Positions 1 through 8,499 of a DNA stretch of 64,000 bases are shown here, one piece after another; the stretch's first letter is position 1, and each line of letters opens with the position of its first letter. This DNA comes from Betaproteobacteria bacterium (GTDB taxonomy: Bacteria > Pseudomonadota > Gammaproteobacteria > Burkholderiales > SG8-39): positions 1-64,000 of the forward strand of contig CANJXQ010000001.1 of NCBI GenBank assembly GCA_947478805.1, read 5' to 3'. Made by a program: the position numbers and the translations under genes. The notes beneath the pieces were generated by a model. That model was not told where the DNA came from. It made no database searches and saw only the letters and a program-made list of their open reading frames with translations.

Positions 1-759
1 AAGACCTATCGCGCGCGCGGGCCGGGCGGGGCGCCCTTCAACGCCGTGGATCGCGTCAGCTTTAGTATCGCTGCGGGCGAAACCATGGGCCTCGTGGGCG
101 AGTCCGGCTGCGGCAAGAGCACGCTGTCGCGCTGCCTGATGCGCCTGGTCGAACCGACCGAGGGGAGCGTGCGCTTTGATGGCATCGACGTGCGCGCGCT
201 CGACCAGGCGTCGCTGCGGTCGTTTCGCCGGCGCATGCAAATCGTGCACCAGGATCCCTATTCGTCCCTTGATCCGCTGATGCGGATTGACCGCATCCTG
301 GCAGCCCCCTTGCACTACGTGTTGAAGCTCGAGCGTCCTGCGGTGGAAAAGCGGATGGTGCAGTTACTCGAGGAGGTAGGGCTGAATGCAGCGCACCGCC
401 TCGCCTACCCCCACGAGCTGTCGGGGGGGCAGCGCCAGCGCGTCGCCATCGCGCGCGCCCTGAGCCTCAATCCGAATTTCATCATCGCCGACGAGCCGAC
501 CTCGGCGCTGGATGTGTCGATCCAGGCGCAGGTGCTGAACCTGCTGCTTCGCCTGCAGCGCGATCATGGCTTGGCCATGCTGTTCATCTCACACGATATC
601 TCGCTGGTGGCGCACATGAGCGATCGCATCGCCGTCATGCAATCGGGGAAGTTCGTCGAGACCGGGCCAACGACCCAGATCATTGGTGGCGCGCAGCATC
701 CCTACACGCAGATGCTGCTGGCCGCGCGCCCGCACAAGCCGGCCGTGCACACTGGCTGA
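1..759 (+). CDS. ABC transporter ATP-binding protein, oligopeptide/dipeptide (DppF/OppF-like), 5'-truncated by window edge
   Basis: Frame open from base 1. Walker A GESGCGKST, signature LSGGQRQRVAIARAL, Walker B FIIADEPTSALD; C-terminal region typical of Opp/Dpp ATPases (HPYTQMLL). Confidence 0.93.
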   Translation, partial: KTYRARGPGGAPFNAVDRVSFSIAAGETMGLVGESGCGKSTLSRCLMRLVEPTEGSVRFDGIDVRALDQASLRSFRRRMQIVHQDPYSSLDPLMRIDRILAAPLHYVLKLERPAVEKRMVQLLEEVGLNAAHRLAYPHELSGGQRQRVAIARALSLNPNFIIADEPTSALDVSIQAQVLNLLLRLQRDHGLAMLFISHDISLVAHMSDRIAVMQSGKFVETGPTTQIIGGAQHPYTQMLLAARPHKPAVHTG

Positions 760-917
760 ACTTGCTCGCGGGCTAGCGCCTGATAGCGCGGCCGAGCCTG
801 CGTAGCAGGCCGCGCGGTCCCTCTAGAGCCCGCGGTGCACACAGGCTGAACTTGCTCGCGGGCTAGCGCCTGATAGCGCGGCCGAGCCTGCGTAGCAGGC
901 CGCGCGGTCCCTCTAGA
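745..917. repeat. Direct tandem duplication: 83-bp unit at 745-827 and 835-917 (period 90, one mismatch seen), each containing a strong hairpin
   Basis: gtgcacac[t/a]ggctgaacttgctcgcgggctagcgcctgatagcgcggccgagcctgcgtagcaggccgcgcggtccctctaga occurs twice. Inverted repeats GCGCGGCC/GGCCGCGC and GCCTGC-gta-GCAGGC in each copy. Confidence 0.95.
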
Positions 918-2112
918 TCGGCCAGACGACCGGTAGTTCTGTCGGCGCCCACACCACGCCGCCGGCGGTCTTCACTTCGGCATTGTCCTTGAGCCCGAAT
1001 AGCGGGAAGGCCTTGCACCATTCCTCGAGAAAGACGCGGATCTCGATGCGGGCGAGGTGTGAACCGATGCATCGGTGCGGACCGGCACCAAAGATCAGGT
1101 GCGGGCTGATGCGCCGGTCGAAATCCACCACATAGGGATTGTCGACCGCCTGATCGTCCAGGCCGAAGACCTGGGTGAGGAGGGCGATGCGATCGCCGCG
1201 CCTGAACTGCACCCCGCGATATTCGAAATCATGCGTCGCACCGCGCTCCAGCGTCACGATGCCGTGCACGCGCAGCAGTTCTTCCATGGCTGCGGGAATG
1301 ACCGCCGGGTTGTCAGTGATGCGCTTGTACTGTGCGGGATGCTTGGCCAGGTAAGCGACGAAAAAAGACAGCAGCGACTTCACGGTGTCGAGGCCCGCGA
1401 GGAACAGCATGACGCCCAGCCCCGAGCGTTCGGATTCGGTGAGCTCGCGAAACGACAATTTGGCCGTGGCCAGTTGCGTGAGCATGTCGTCGGCCGGGTG
1501 TTCTTGGCGGTTCCTGTACTTGGCCTGGAGGTAGGCGGCCAGTTCCGTCATGGCGTCCTGTCGGTCATTGAAGTCCGGGCTCTTGGTGTACTTGATGGCC
1601 ATGCGCACCAGTTCCGCGCGATCGCTCAGCGGCGCACCGGCCAGCTTGAGGAAGAGGGTGACCGAGAACCTCTCGCCGACTGCTTCGACGAATTCGCAGC
1701 CGCCGTTGGGGCAGATTTCGTCGATGATTTCCCGCACGCATTCGCGGATGCCTGGCTCCATGGCATTGACCGAGCCGGGTGTCAGCTTGGGATTGATGAT
1801 GCGGCGGAACTCGGTATGCTCTGGCGGGTCGGACTGCACGGGTAACATGGGCGGATCGAACAGCTTGGCCCGGTTGAATACTGGATTGTTGGAGAACTTG
1901 TCGGTCTGGCGCAGGATCTCCAGGCCGATTTCCGAGCGCGTCACCAGCCACAGGCCGCCGTTGCGCGGCGTATAAAAGATGGGCGGCGCTTCAGCGTGCA
2001 GGCGTCTGGCCGTCGCGAAGTGCGGATCGCGCACCACTTCGGGCGACGAGAAGTGATCAAAATCGTAGACAAGTGCCGGCGGTACGTGCGCAGGAATTTT
2101 CATTGTTGTCAT
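913..2112 (-). CDS. Cytochrome P450
   Basis: Heme-binding FGAGPHRCIGSHLAR, ExxR-type EELLR, I-helix region LFLAGLDTVKS. Confidence 0.95.
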   Translation of the reverse strand: MTTMKIPAHVPPALVYDFDHFSSPEVVRDPHFATARRLHAEAPPIFYTPRNGGLWLVTRSEIGLEILRQTDKFSNNPVFNRAKLFDPPMLPVQSDPPEHTEFRRIINPKLTPGSVNAMEPGIRECVREIIDEICPNGGCEFVEAVGERFSVTLFLKLAGAPLSDRAELVRMAIKYTKSPDFNDRQDAMTELAAYLQAKYRNRQEHPADDMLTQLATAKLSFRELTESERSGLGVMLFLAGLDTVKSLLSFFVAYLAKHPAQYKRITDNPAVIPAAMEELLRVHGIVTLERGATHDFEYRGVQFRRGDRIALLTQVFGLDDQAVDNPYVVDFDRRISPHLIFGAGPHRCIGSHLARIEIRVFLEEWCKAFPLFGLKDNAEVKTAGGVVWAPTELPVVWPI

Positions 2113-2172
2113 ATGGATGTCGAATAAGGCTGATCGGTTGATGGGGGTGAGGCCTGTTGTGCCGTGATGTTT

Positions 2173-3036
2173 TCAGGCCAGCGCGGCGAGCTCTTCCGCG
2201 GACAGCTTGAGCGCAGCGGCGGCGATGTTTTCCTCCAGGTGCGCCACCGAGCCCGTGCCGGGGATCATCAGGATGGCGGGCGATTTCGACAGCAGCCACG
2301 CCAGTGCCATCTGCGCCGCGCTCACGCCGCGCGAGGCCGCCAGCTGCTTCAATTTATCCGATTTGAGGCTGCGGCCGGCATCCATCGGATACCACGGCAT
2401 GAACGGGATGCCCAGGCGTTCGCATGCGGCCAATACGGCGTCCGAACTGCGATCGCCCAGGTTGTACTTATTCTGGACCGAGACGATCGGCACGATTCGT
2501 CGTGCCGCCTCCAGTTGCGCCACTGAGACATTGGAGATTCCGATGTGACGGATTTTTCCGGCGCGCTGCATGTCGGCCAGTGCACCGATGGACTCCGCAT
2601 ATGGGACGGCGGGGTCGGGCGCATGGAGCTGGTAGAGATCGATGCACGCGACTTTCAATCGCTTGAGGCTGCCCTCCAGGGCGCGGCGCAGATGCTCGGG
2701 TCGCCCATCGGGTTCCCAGGCGTGCGGCTGCGGACGCGTGAGTCCACCCTTGGTGGCGATGACTAGTCCGGCGGGATAGGGGTGCAACGCCTCGGCGATC
2801 AACGATTCGCTGACCCCGGGACCGTAGCTGTCGGCCGTGTCGATGAAATTGACCCCGAGTTCCACGGCACGTCGTAGCACGCTGTGGGCGGTGGCGGGAT
2901 CCTTGGGCGGGCCCCAGACCGAGTGGCCACAAATACGCATGGCGCCAAAGCCCATGCGGTGGACGGGTTGCTCGCCGATCGTGAGGGTTCCTGCTGCCTT
3001 GGCGCCGAGCGTCGAGATTTGCATACCTGTGGTCAT
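2173..3036 (-). CDS. Aldo/keto reductase
   Basis: GVNFIDTADSYGPG, LKVACIDLYQLHAPD, IGISNVS motifs of the AKR family. Confidence 0.93.
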   Translation of the reverse strand: MTTGMQISTLGAKAAGTLTIGEQPVHRMGFGAMRICGHSVWGPPKDPATAHSVLRRAVELGVNFIDTADSYGPGVSESLIAEALHPYPAGLVIATKGGLTRPQPHAWEPDGRPEHLRRALEGSLKRLKVACIDLYQLHAPDPAVPYAESIGALADMQRAGKIRHIGISNVSVAQLEAARRIVPIVSVQNKYNLGDRSSDAVLAACERLGIPFMPWYPMDAGRSLKSDKLKQLAASRGVSAAQMALAWLLSKSPAILMIPGTGSVAHLEENIAAAALKLSAEELAALA

Positions 3037-3070
3037 GTGCGTTCCCGCGGGTTGATTGCCTGCGACGGAC

Positions 3071-3076
3071 TATAAT
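3071..3076 (+). promoter_or_regulatory. Candidate -10 box (TATAAT) upstream of DUF3460 gene
   Basis: Exact TATAAT 34 nt before the ATG at 3110; no good -35 seen at 16-18 bp. Confidence 0.45.
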
Positions 3077-3109
3077 TCAGATTCCTGCAACTTCTGGTTT
3101 GGACCTCCG

Positions 3110-3301
3110 ATGGCGAAGCCCTATGAATCCGATGTCACGCGCATGATCCGCGAACTCCTGCAGGAGAAGCCACACATCGTCGACGAGCAGAAAAAGGGTC
3201 GCGCCATGTGGTGGGACAAGGCACAGGATGTCGACACGCAACAACGCAACAAGGAGTCCAAGGTTGCGCAACAGCCGTACGTGTACCAGAACAAGGTCTG
3301 A
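3110..3301 (+). CDS. DUF3460 family protein
   Basis: MAKPYESDVTRMIRELLQEKPHIVDEQKKGRAMWWDK resembles the short betaproteobacterial DUF3460 family; internal ATG preferred over the ORF-track start at 3056. Confidence 0.8.
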   Translation: MAKPYESDVTRMIRELLQEKPHIVDEQKKGRAMWWDKAQDVDTQQRNKESKVAQQPYVYQNKV

Positions 3302-3349
3302 GCGGGCGTGGCCTTGAGGGGCGGCGGTCGCATCCGGACGCAAGGCTGC

Positions 3350-4030
3350 ATGGTGCATAAGCTGACAGGTTCGCTGCTCCCGCTTGTTTTGGTGGCAATG
3401 CTGGCCGGATGTGCCGGGCCCTTGGCGTTCATCCCGATCACGCCCTTGTTGTCTTCCGCTCTGGCATCGCGCGGCGAGGACTCTCAAAGCGCCGCTTTAA
3501 TTACCGAGATGCAGAAAAAGGGCGATTGGCCGGGTTTGGCCAAGTTTGCCCAGGATCGGCTGCTCAAGGACCCGTCCAATGGCAACCTGTGGGTGATGCT
3601 GGGCTACGCACTGGTACAGCAATCGCGTTATCCCGATGCCATCCAGGCCTTGATCCGGGCGGTCGCCATCAATCCCGAGGATGTCGATGGCTGGAACATT
3701 CTGGCCGACGCACAGCGTCGGGCCGGGCAGCCTGGGGCCTCGTCGCGGACGCTCCAGCGTGCGGCCGCGCTGGATCCGACCTCGGCGGTGACGCGATACC
3801 TCATGGGCGAGGCTTTCAAGGAAAATGGCGAGCCGGATCGTGCTGAAGAAGCGTTTCGGGATGCACTGAAGATTTCCCCCGACTTGGCCTTGGCGTGGTT
3901 CGGCTTGGGCGAGTTGTTGCTTCGTTCAGGATCGCCGGGTGACTTGGATCTGGTCGCCGAGAATCTGGTTCATCTGGATCCCAAGCTGGCCAAGGAGTTC
4001 TCGCTGTTGCGTTCCAGGAGCAAGCGCTGA
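3350..4030 (+). CDS. TPR-repeat lipoprotein
   Basis: Signal peptide with lipobox (MVHKLTGSLLPLVLVAMLAGC) followed by TPR-like repeats (NLWVMLGYALVQQSRYPDAIQALIRAVAINPEDVDGWNILADAQ...). Confidence 0.85.
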   Translation: MVHKLTGSLLPLVLVAMLAGCAGPLAFIPITPLLSSALASRGEDSQSAALITEMQKKGDWPGLAKFAQDRLLKDPSNGNLWVMLGYALVQQSRYPDAIQALIRAVAINPEDVDGWNILADAQRRAGQPGASSRTLQRAAALDPTSAVTRYLMGEAFKENGEPDRAEEAFRDALKISPDLALAWFGLGELLLRSGSPGDLDLVAENLVHLDPKLAKEFSLLRSRSKR

Positions 4031-4222
4031 GGTGGGAGACGGTCGAATGAACGGCCTTTAATATGTAGAGTACACATTAAATAGATCTTATAACTTACTG
4101 TATGAAAGCATAAATCATAACTATTCTCCGACAGATACATGCCGCATAATGTATATTATGTAAAGTATTGGCGGTGGCTCAAATCCCGGCATTGGGAATA
4201 ACTTTAGAGTCTGCCTCCAGGC

Positions 4223-4900
4223 CTATTCCCGAGCCCCTGCCTGCTTCAACAAGGCCACCATGTCTTCCCGCTTGGCCCGTCTTGCCCAAATCAAGGCTGT
4301 AGCCCCGTCGTCATTCTTGGCGGTAACATCCGCAACTTCCCAGACCAGCAGTTTCACCACCGCAAAGTGGCCTTCACGGACTGCCATCATGAGCGGCGTG
4401 GTGCCGTTGGGCGAACGCGCGTCGATATCGGCATCCTTGTCCAGGAGAAACTGGCACATCTCGACCTTGCCGCCAGCCGCACAGTAGTGCAGCGCCGTCC
4501 AGCCCGGGTGGTTCACCTGGGCGCCACGCTCAACTAGCAGCCGGGCGACCTCGAGGCTGCCGCCAATAGCGGCAAACATCAGGGGTGTGTCCCCGAAGCC
4601 ATTGCGATGTTGAATATTTGCCTTCGAATTCAACAGCAACCGTGCCATTTCTACGTGCCCGTGGCGCGCCGCGATCATCAGCAAGGAATTCCCCGCCGGG
4701 TCAACCGTGTCGACCGGCATGCCGCGACCGACAGTGTCCCGCACCATGTCGAGGTTGTTGTCTTGCGCAGCGAGGAGCAGCCGTTCAAGGATCGTCTGCC
4801 CGGAGGCCGACCCGACCGCCAGAAACCACAACAGCAGGAGCCGCCCGGCGCCTTGCACCAGACGGGCACTGCACCTGGGAAGGCTAAGAGGCCCCAACAT
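4223..4900 (-). CDS. Ankyrin-repeat protein, probably exported
   Basis: Ankyrin repeats (DPAGNSLLMIAARHGHVEMARLLLNSKANI..., NGTTPLMMAVREGHFAVVKLLV). Start at 4900 (MLGPLSLP...) gives a signal-like N-terminus and overlaps the tatD end by 17 nt. Confidence 0.85.
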   Translation of the reverse strand: MLGPLSLPRCSARLVQGAGRLLLLWFLAVGSASGQTILERLLLAAQDNNLDMVRDTVGRGMPVDTVDPAGNSLLMIAARHGHVEMARLLLNSKANIQHRNGFGDTPLMFAAIGGSLEVARLLVERGAQVNHPGWTALHYCAAGGKVEMCQFLLDKDADIDARSPNGTTPLMMAVREGHFAVVKLLVWEVADVTAKNDDGATALIWARRAKREDMVALLKQAGARE

Positions 4901-5675
4901 CCAGGTCGATCCCGAATAGCCGACCGAAATTGGCGCTGGTGACACTGCCGACCTCCTCCACCGTCACCCCCTTGAGGCGCGCCAGTTCCTCGGCTACATG
5001 GCTGACGTAAGCCGGCTGATTGGTCTTACCACGGTGTGGAATGGGCGCGAGGAACGGGGAATCGGTCTCGATCAACAGGCGATCCAACGGCAGGGCTTGC
5101 GCCACCGCCTTGAGCGCGGCGGCATTCTTGAACGTCACGATCCCTGAAAACGAGATCAGGAAATTGAGATCAATGGCGGCGAGGGCGGTCTCGAGTGTCT
5201 CGGTGAAACAGTGCATGACGCCCCCAACCTCCTCGGCGCCCTCTTCCCGCATGATGCGCAACGTGTCTTCGGCGGCGTCGCGAGTGTGAACGACCAGAGG
5301 CTTGCCACACTGACGTGCGGCACGGATATGCACCCGAAAGCGCTCGCGCTGCCACTCGGCGTCGCCCTTTACCCAGTGGTAATCCAGCCCGGTTTCCCCG
5401 ATCGCGACCACCTTAGCGTGGCGGGAGAGCGAAACCAGTTGTTCGACACTGGCCGAAGCCCCCGGAACATCGGGCAACTGGTCCGGATGTACGCCGACAG
5501 TGGCATAGAAGTTGGCATGGTCCACGGCGAGTTTCAGGACATCCGGAAACCCCGCCAGATTGACGCTGATGCATAGCGCATGGGTGACACGACGAGCGCG
5601 CATCTCCGCCTGGATGGCGTCGAGCTTCCCCGCGTAGTCGGGAAAGTCGAGGTGGCAATGGGAATCGACCAGCAC
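4884..5675 (-). CDS. TatD family metal-dependent hydrolase
   Basis: MLVDSHCHLDFPDY, GETGLDYHW, PLVVHTRDAAEDT, IETDSPFLAP motifs. Confidence 0.94.
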   Translation of the reverse strand: MLVDSHCHLDFPDYAGKLDAIQAEMRARRVTHALCISVNLAGFPDVLKLAVDHANFYATVGVHPDQLPDVPGASASVEQLVSLSRHAKVVAIGETGLDYHWVKGDAEWQRERFRVHIRAARQCGKPLVVHTRDAAEDTLRIMREEGAEEVGGVMHCFTETLETALAAIDLNFLISFSGIVTFKNAAALKAVAQALPLDRLLIETDSPFLAPIPHRGKTNQPAYVSHVAEELARLKGVTVEEVGSVTSANFGRLFGIDLDVGAS

Positions 5676-6686
5676 TCAGCCCGCCTGCCGGACCGGACGC
5701 ACTGCCACGGCGCGGTACTGCAGCAGCAGGTCTTCGAAAAACAAGCGTGCATTGAGCGGGTGTTGGGCGAGTCCGCGCGCCTCGCCCAGACGCCGCAACA
5801 ATCCTGCCAGGGCGGCCGCATCCAGTGGACGGCAGATTTTCTCAATGGCAGCCTGAGCCTCCAAGTTGTAACGCGCCCGCCCCGCCATGTGTGTGGACAG
5901 CAAGTCGTACACCCAGCGCTGCAGCCAACCCACTACAACGGTCGGCGCAACGGTGTCACAACTCTGAGCCAGCGCCAGGGGGTCGTAGGACGCGTCGGCT
6001 AGCCGGTTGAGAAACTCCCGCCGCTTCGGCTCGAATTGCGCAGCAGAGAGCACTGCCAACGGTGCTCCCGCGGCACCGGCCAGAGCCAACTCAGGTTCAT
6101 CAATACCTTGCGCTTTCAACCACTTGGCTGCCGCTTTCGGATCCGGTGTCGCCACCGGAACGACCATGCAGCGGCTGCGAATGGTTGGAAGCATTCTCTG
6201 GGGCCTGCTGGTCACCAGCAGGTAGTGCGTCTCAGGCGGAGGCTCCTCGAGATTCTTCAGTAACGCGCTTTGCGCCGGCGCGTTCATGGCGTCTGCGGGG
6301 TCAATCAGGATGACCCGCGCCCCGCCCCGGTGCGTTCCGATCGCGAGAAACCCTTCGGTCGCCCTCACCTGTTCAATCTTGATCTGGTCGCTTTTCTTCT
6401 TTTCCTTCTTGGCGGGCGTTTCGTCCTCGGATTCCGGCTCCATGCTTTCGGGCTGCAGGCGTCGAAAATCGGGGTGGTTGCCCTGGGAAAACCAGTTGCA
6501 GGCCTGGCAGGCTTCGCAGGGCAGTCCCTGCTTGTCAGGTGACTCGCAGAGAAGCGACTTGGCAAAAGTATCGGCCAGCAGCGACTTTCCAAGGCCGGGG
6601 CGACCGATCATCAGCAAGGCGTGCGGCAGCTTGCCTCCCCGCTTCGGCAGCGATTTCCAGGCATCCAATTGCCAATCATTAATCAT
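5676..6686 (-). CDS. holB: DNA polymerase III subunit delta'
   Basis: P-loop-like GRPGLGKSLLA, Cys cluster CESPDKQGLPCEACQAC, LLKNLEEPPPETHYLLVTSRPQRMLPTIRSRC; adjacent to tmk. Confidence 0.95.
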   Translation of the reverse strand: MINDWQLDAWKSLPKRGGKLPHALLMIGRPGLGKSLLADTFAKSLLCESPDKQGLPCEACQACNWFSQGNHPDFRRLQPESMEPESEDETPAKKEKKKSDQIKIEQVRATEGFLAIGTHRGGARVILIDPADAMNAPAQSALLKNLEEPPPETHYLLVTSRPQRMLPTIRSRCMVVPVATPDPKAAAKWLKAQGIDEPELALAGAAGAPLAVLSAAQFEPKRREFLNRLADASYDPLALAQSCDTVAPTVVVGWLQRWVYDLLSTHMAGRARYNLEAQAAIEKICRPLDAAALAGLLRRLGEARGLAQHPLNARLFFEDLLLQYRAVAVRPVRQAG

Positions 6687-6691
6687 TTAAT

Positions 6692-6697
6692 ATTATA
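6692..6697 (-). promoter_or_regulatory. Candidate -10 box (TATAAT on minus strand) 5 nt upstream of holB ATG
   Basis: Minus strand reads ccaTATAATattaaATG; overlaps the tmk stop codon. Confidence 0.35.
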
Positions 6698-7349
6698 TGG
6701 TTGAAACAATATTCTCTAGTATTACTTGAATATCGGGAAGGGGGCGATTGGCATCCAGAATCTTCATCCGTTGGGGAAACTGGGCCGCGCGACGAAGGTA
6801 GCCGTCGCGTACGCGCTCGAAAAATGCCCGGTTCTGCTGCTCGAACCGGTCTCGAGAGTCCTGGACTGGTGCGCCCGAAGCTCTGCTTTCGCACTCCAGG
6901 TCCCGCGCGCCGCGGCGGCGGGCTGCCACGTCGGTTGGAACGTCGAAGACCAGGGTCAGATCCGGTTGAAAACCGCCCTGGACCCATGTTTCCAGTGTCT
7001 CGATTCGTCGGACGTCCATCTCCCGCCCGCCGCCCTGGTAGGCGAAGGTGGCATCGGTAAAACGGTCAGAAATCACCCATTTTCCGTCCGCCAGCGACGG
7101 GTAAATCACCCGCTCCAGATGTTCCCTTCGGGCGGCGAACATGAGCAAGGTCTCGGTTTCGATGTGCATCGGCTCGCCAAGGACCAGCGTGCGCAACTGT
7201 TCGCCCAACGGTGTTCCCCCCGGTTCCCGGGTCACCACCACTTCGACCCCGCGCTGGCGCACGCGTTCCGCGAGCCATGTGAGGTGGGTGCTCTTGCCGG
7301 CGCCGTCCACCCCTTCGAGCGTGATGAATTTTCCTCTGCCCTCGCTCAT
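6693..7349 (-). CDS. tmk: Thymidylate kinase
   Basis: [50 protein letters not shown]. Confidence 0.97.
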   Translation of the reverse strand: MSEGRGKFITLEGVDGAGKSTHLTWLAERVRQRGVEVVVTREPGGTPLGEQLRTLVLGEPMHIETETLLMFAARREHLERVIYPSLADGKWVISDRFTDATFAYQGGGREMDVRRIETLETWVQGGFQPDLTLVFDVPTDVAARRRGARDLECESRASGAPVQDSRDRFEQQNRAFFERVRDGYLRRAAQFPQRMKILDANRPLPDIQVILENIVSTI

Positions 7350-8335
7350 GGCTTCGCTCCGGCCCGCTGGTAACGGGCGACCGCCCGATTGTGCTGTTCG
7401 AGGCTGCGCGAGAACTCGCTGGAGCCATCACCTTTGGCCACAAAGTAAAGCGCGTCGGTTTTGTCCGGCTTGACCGCGGCACGCAACGACGCCAGGCCCG
7501 GGATGGCAATCGGGCTGGGCGGCAGGCCGGCGCGCGTGTAGGTATTGTGTGGCGTGTCGGTCATCAGGTCGCGCTTGCGCAGGTTGCCATCGAATTTGCT
7601 CCCCAGGCCATAGATCACGGTGGGGTCCGTCTGCAGGCGCATGCCGATACGCAGCCGGTTGGTGAAGACGCCAGCGATCAGCCCGCGGTCCTCGCCACGC
7701 CCGGTCTCCTTTTCGACGATGGAGGCCAGGATCAGGGCCTCGTAGGGGCTTCGCAAGGGAGAATCGGCAGCTTTTTGCATCCAGACCGATTCTAGCTGCT
7801 TCTGCATGGCACGATGCGCCCGGGCGAGTATGGCAAGGTCGCTTTCTCCCTTGCCGAACAGGTACGTGTCCGGGAAGAACCAGCCTTCGGCCGCGCGGCC
7901 GGCAGCCCCCAGTTTTTCCATGATCTCGCGGTCGGAAAAGTCCCGGGTGTCGTGCCTCACCGATGGATGCGCATCGAGCGCGGCCCGCACTTGTCGCACC
8001 GTCCATCCCTCGATGAAGACCACTTCGACCTGGGTGAAGTCGCCCTGCGTCAATTTGCGCAGGATCTGCCAGGGCGTGATTCCCTGCGAAACCGCGTAGC
8101 TGCCGGCCTTGATGTTGGTGTCCATGCCGCTCAGGCGTGCCAGCAAGTTGAACTGCCAGGGCGACAGCGCAATGCCTGCATCGACCATCTGCCGTGTCGC
8201 TGCCCGCAGCGAGCTACCTCGCTGGATGGAAAATTCCACCGCAGGGGAAGCCAGCTGTACCGAGCCCAGGGCGCTCCAGGCCAGATAGGCGATGGCAAGG
8301 AGCATAACGAGTACCCCGAACTTGAGGACACGCAT
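7346..8335 (-). CDS. mltG: Endolytic murein transglycosylase (YceG family)
   Basis: N-terminal TM segment; [19 protein letters not shown] and [39 protein letters not shown] are family hallmarks. Confidence 0.96.
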   Translation of the reverse strand: MRVLKFGVLVMLLAIAYLAWSALGSVQLASPAVEFSIQRGSSLRAATRQMVDAGIALSPWQFNLLARLSGMDTNIKAGSYAVSQGITPWQILRKLTQGDFTQVEVVFIEGWTVRQVRAALDAHPSVRHDTRDFSDREIMEKLGAAGRAAEGWFFPDTYLFGKGESDLAILARAHRAMQKQLESVWMQKAADSPLRSPYEALILASIVEKETGRGEDRGLIAGVFTNRLRIGMRLQTDPTVIYGLGSKFDGNLRKRDLMTDTPHNTYTRAGLPPSPIAIPGLASLRAAVKPDKTDALYFVAKGDGSSEFSRSLEQHNRAVARYQRAGAKP

Positions 8336-8448
8336 CAGTTGAGTGTCCAGCCTGCAACAGGCGCGAGGGAGGTACCGATGATCAATCGAGCCTGGTTCAA
8401 TTGGGCTAGGAAAACGGCGGGGGTGGGAGAACGGTGAAATGCTGCCGC

Positions 8449-8454
8449 TATAAT
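8449..8454 (+). promoter_or_regulatory. Candidate -10 box (TATAAT) for ygfZ
   Basis: Exact TATAAT 45 nt before ATG at 8500; lies inside the ORF-track N-terminal extension, supporting the later start. Confidence 0.45.
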
Positions 8455-8499
8455 AACGCGCCCACTCACGCAGTTTCCCGCGATCGACGATTACCGCTC

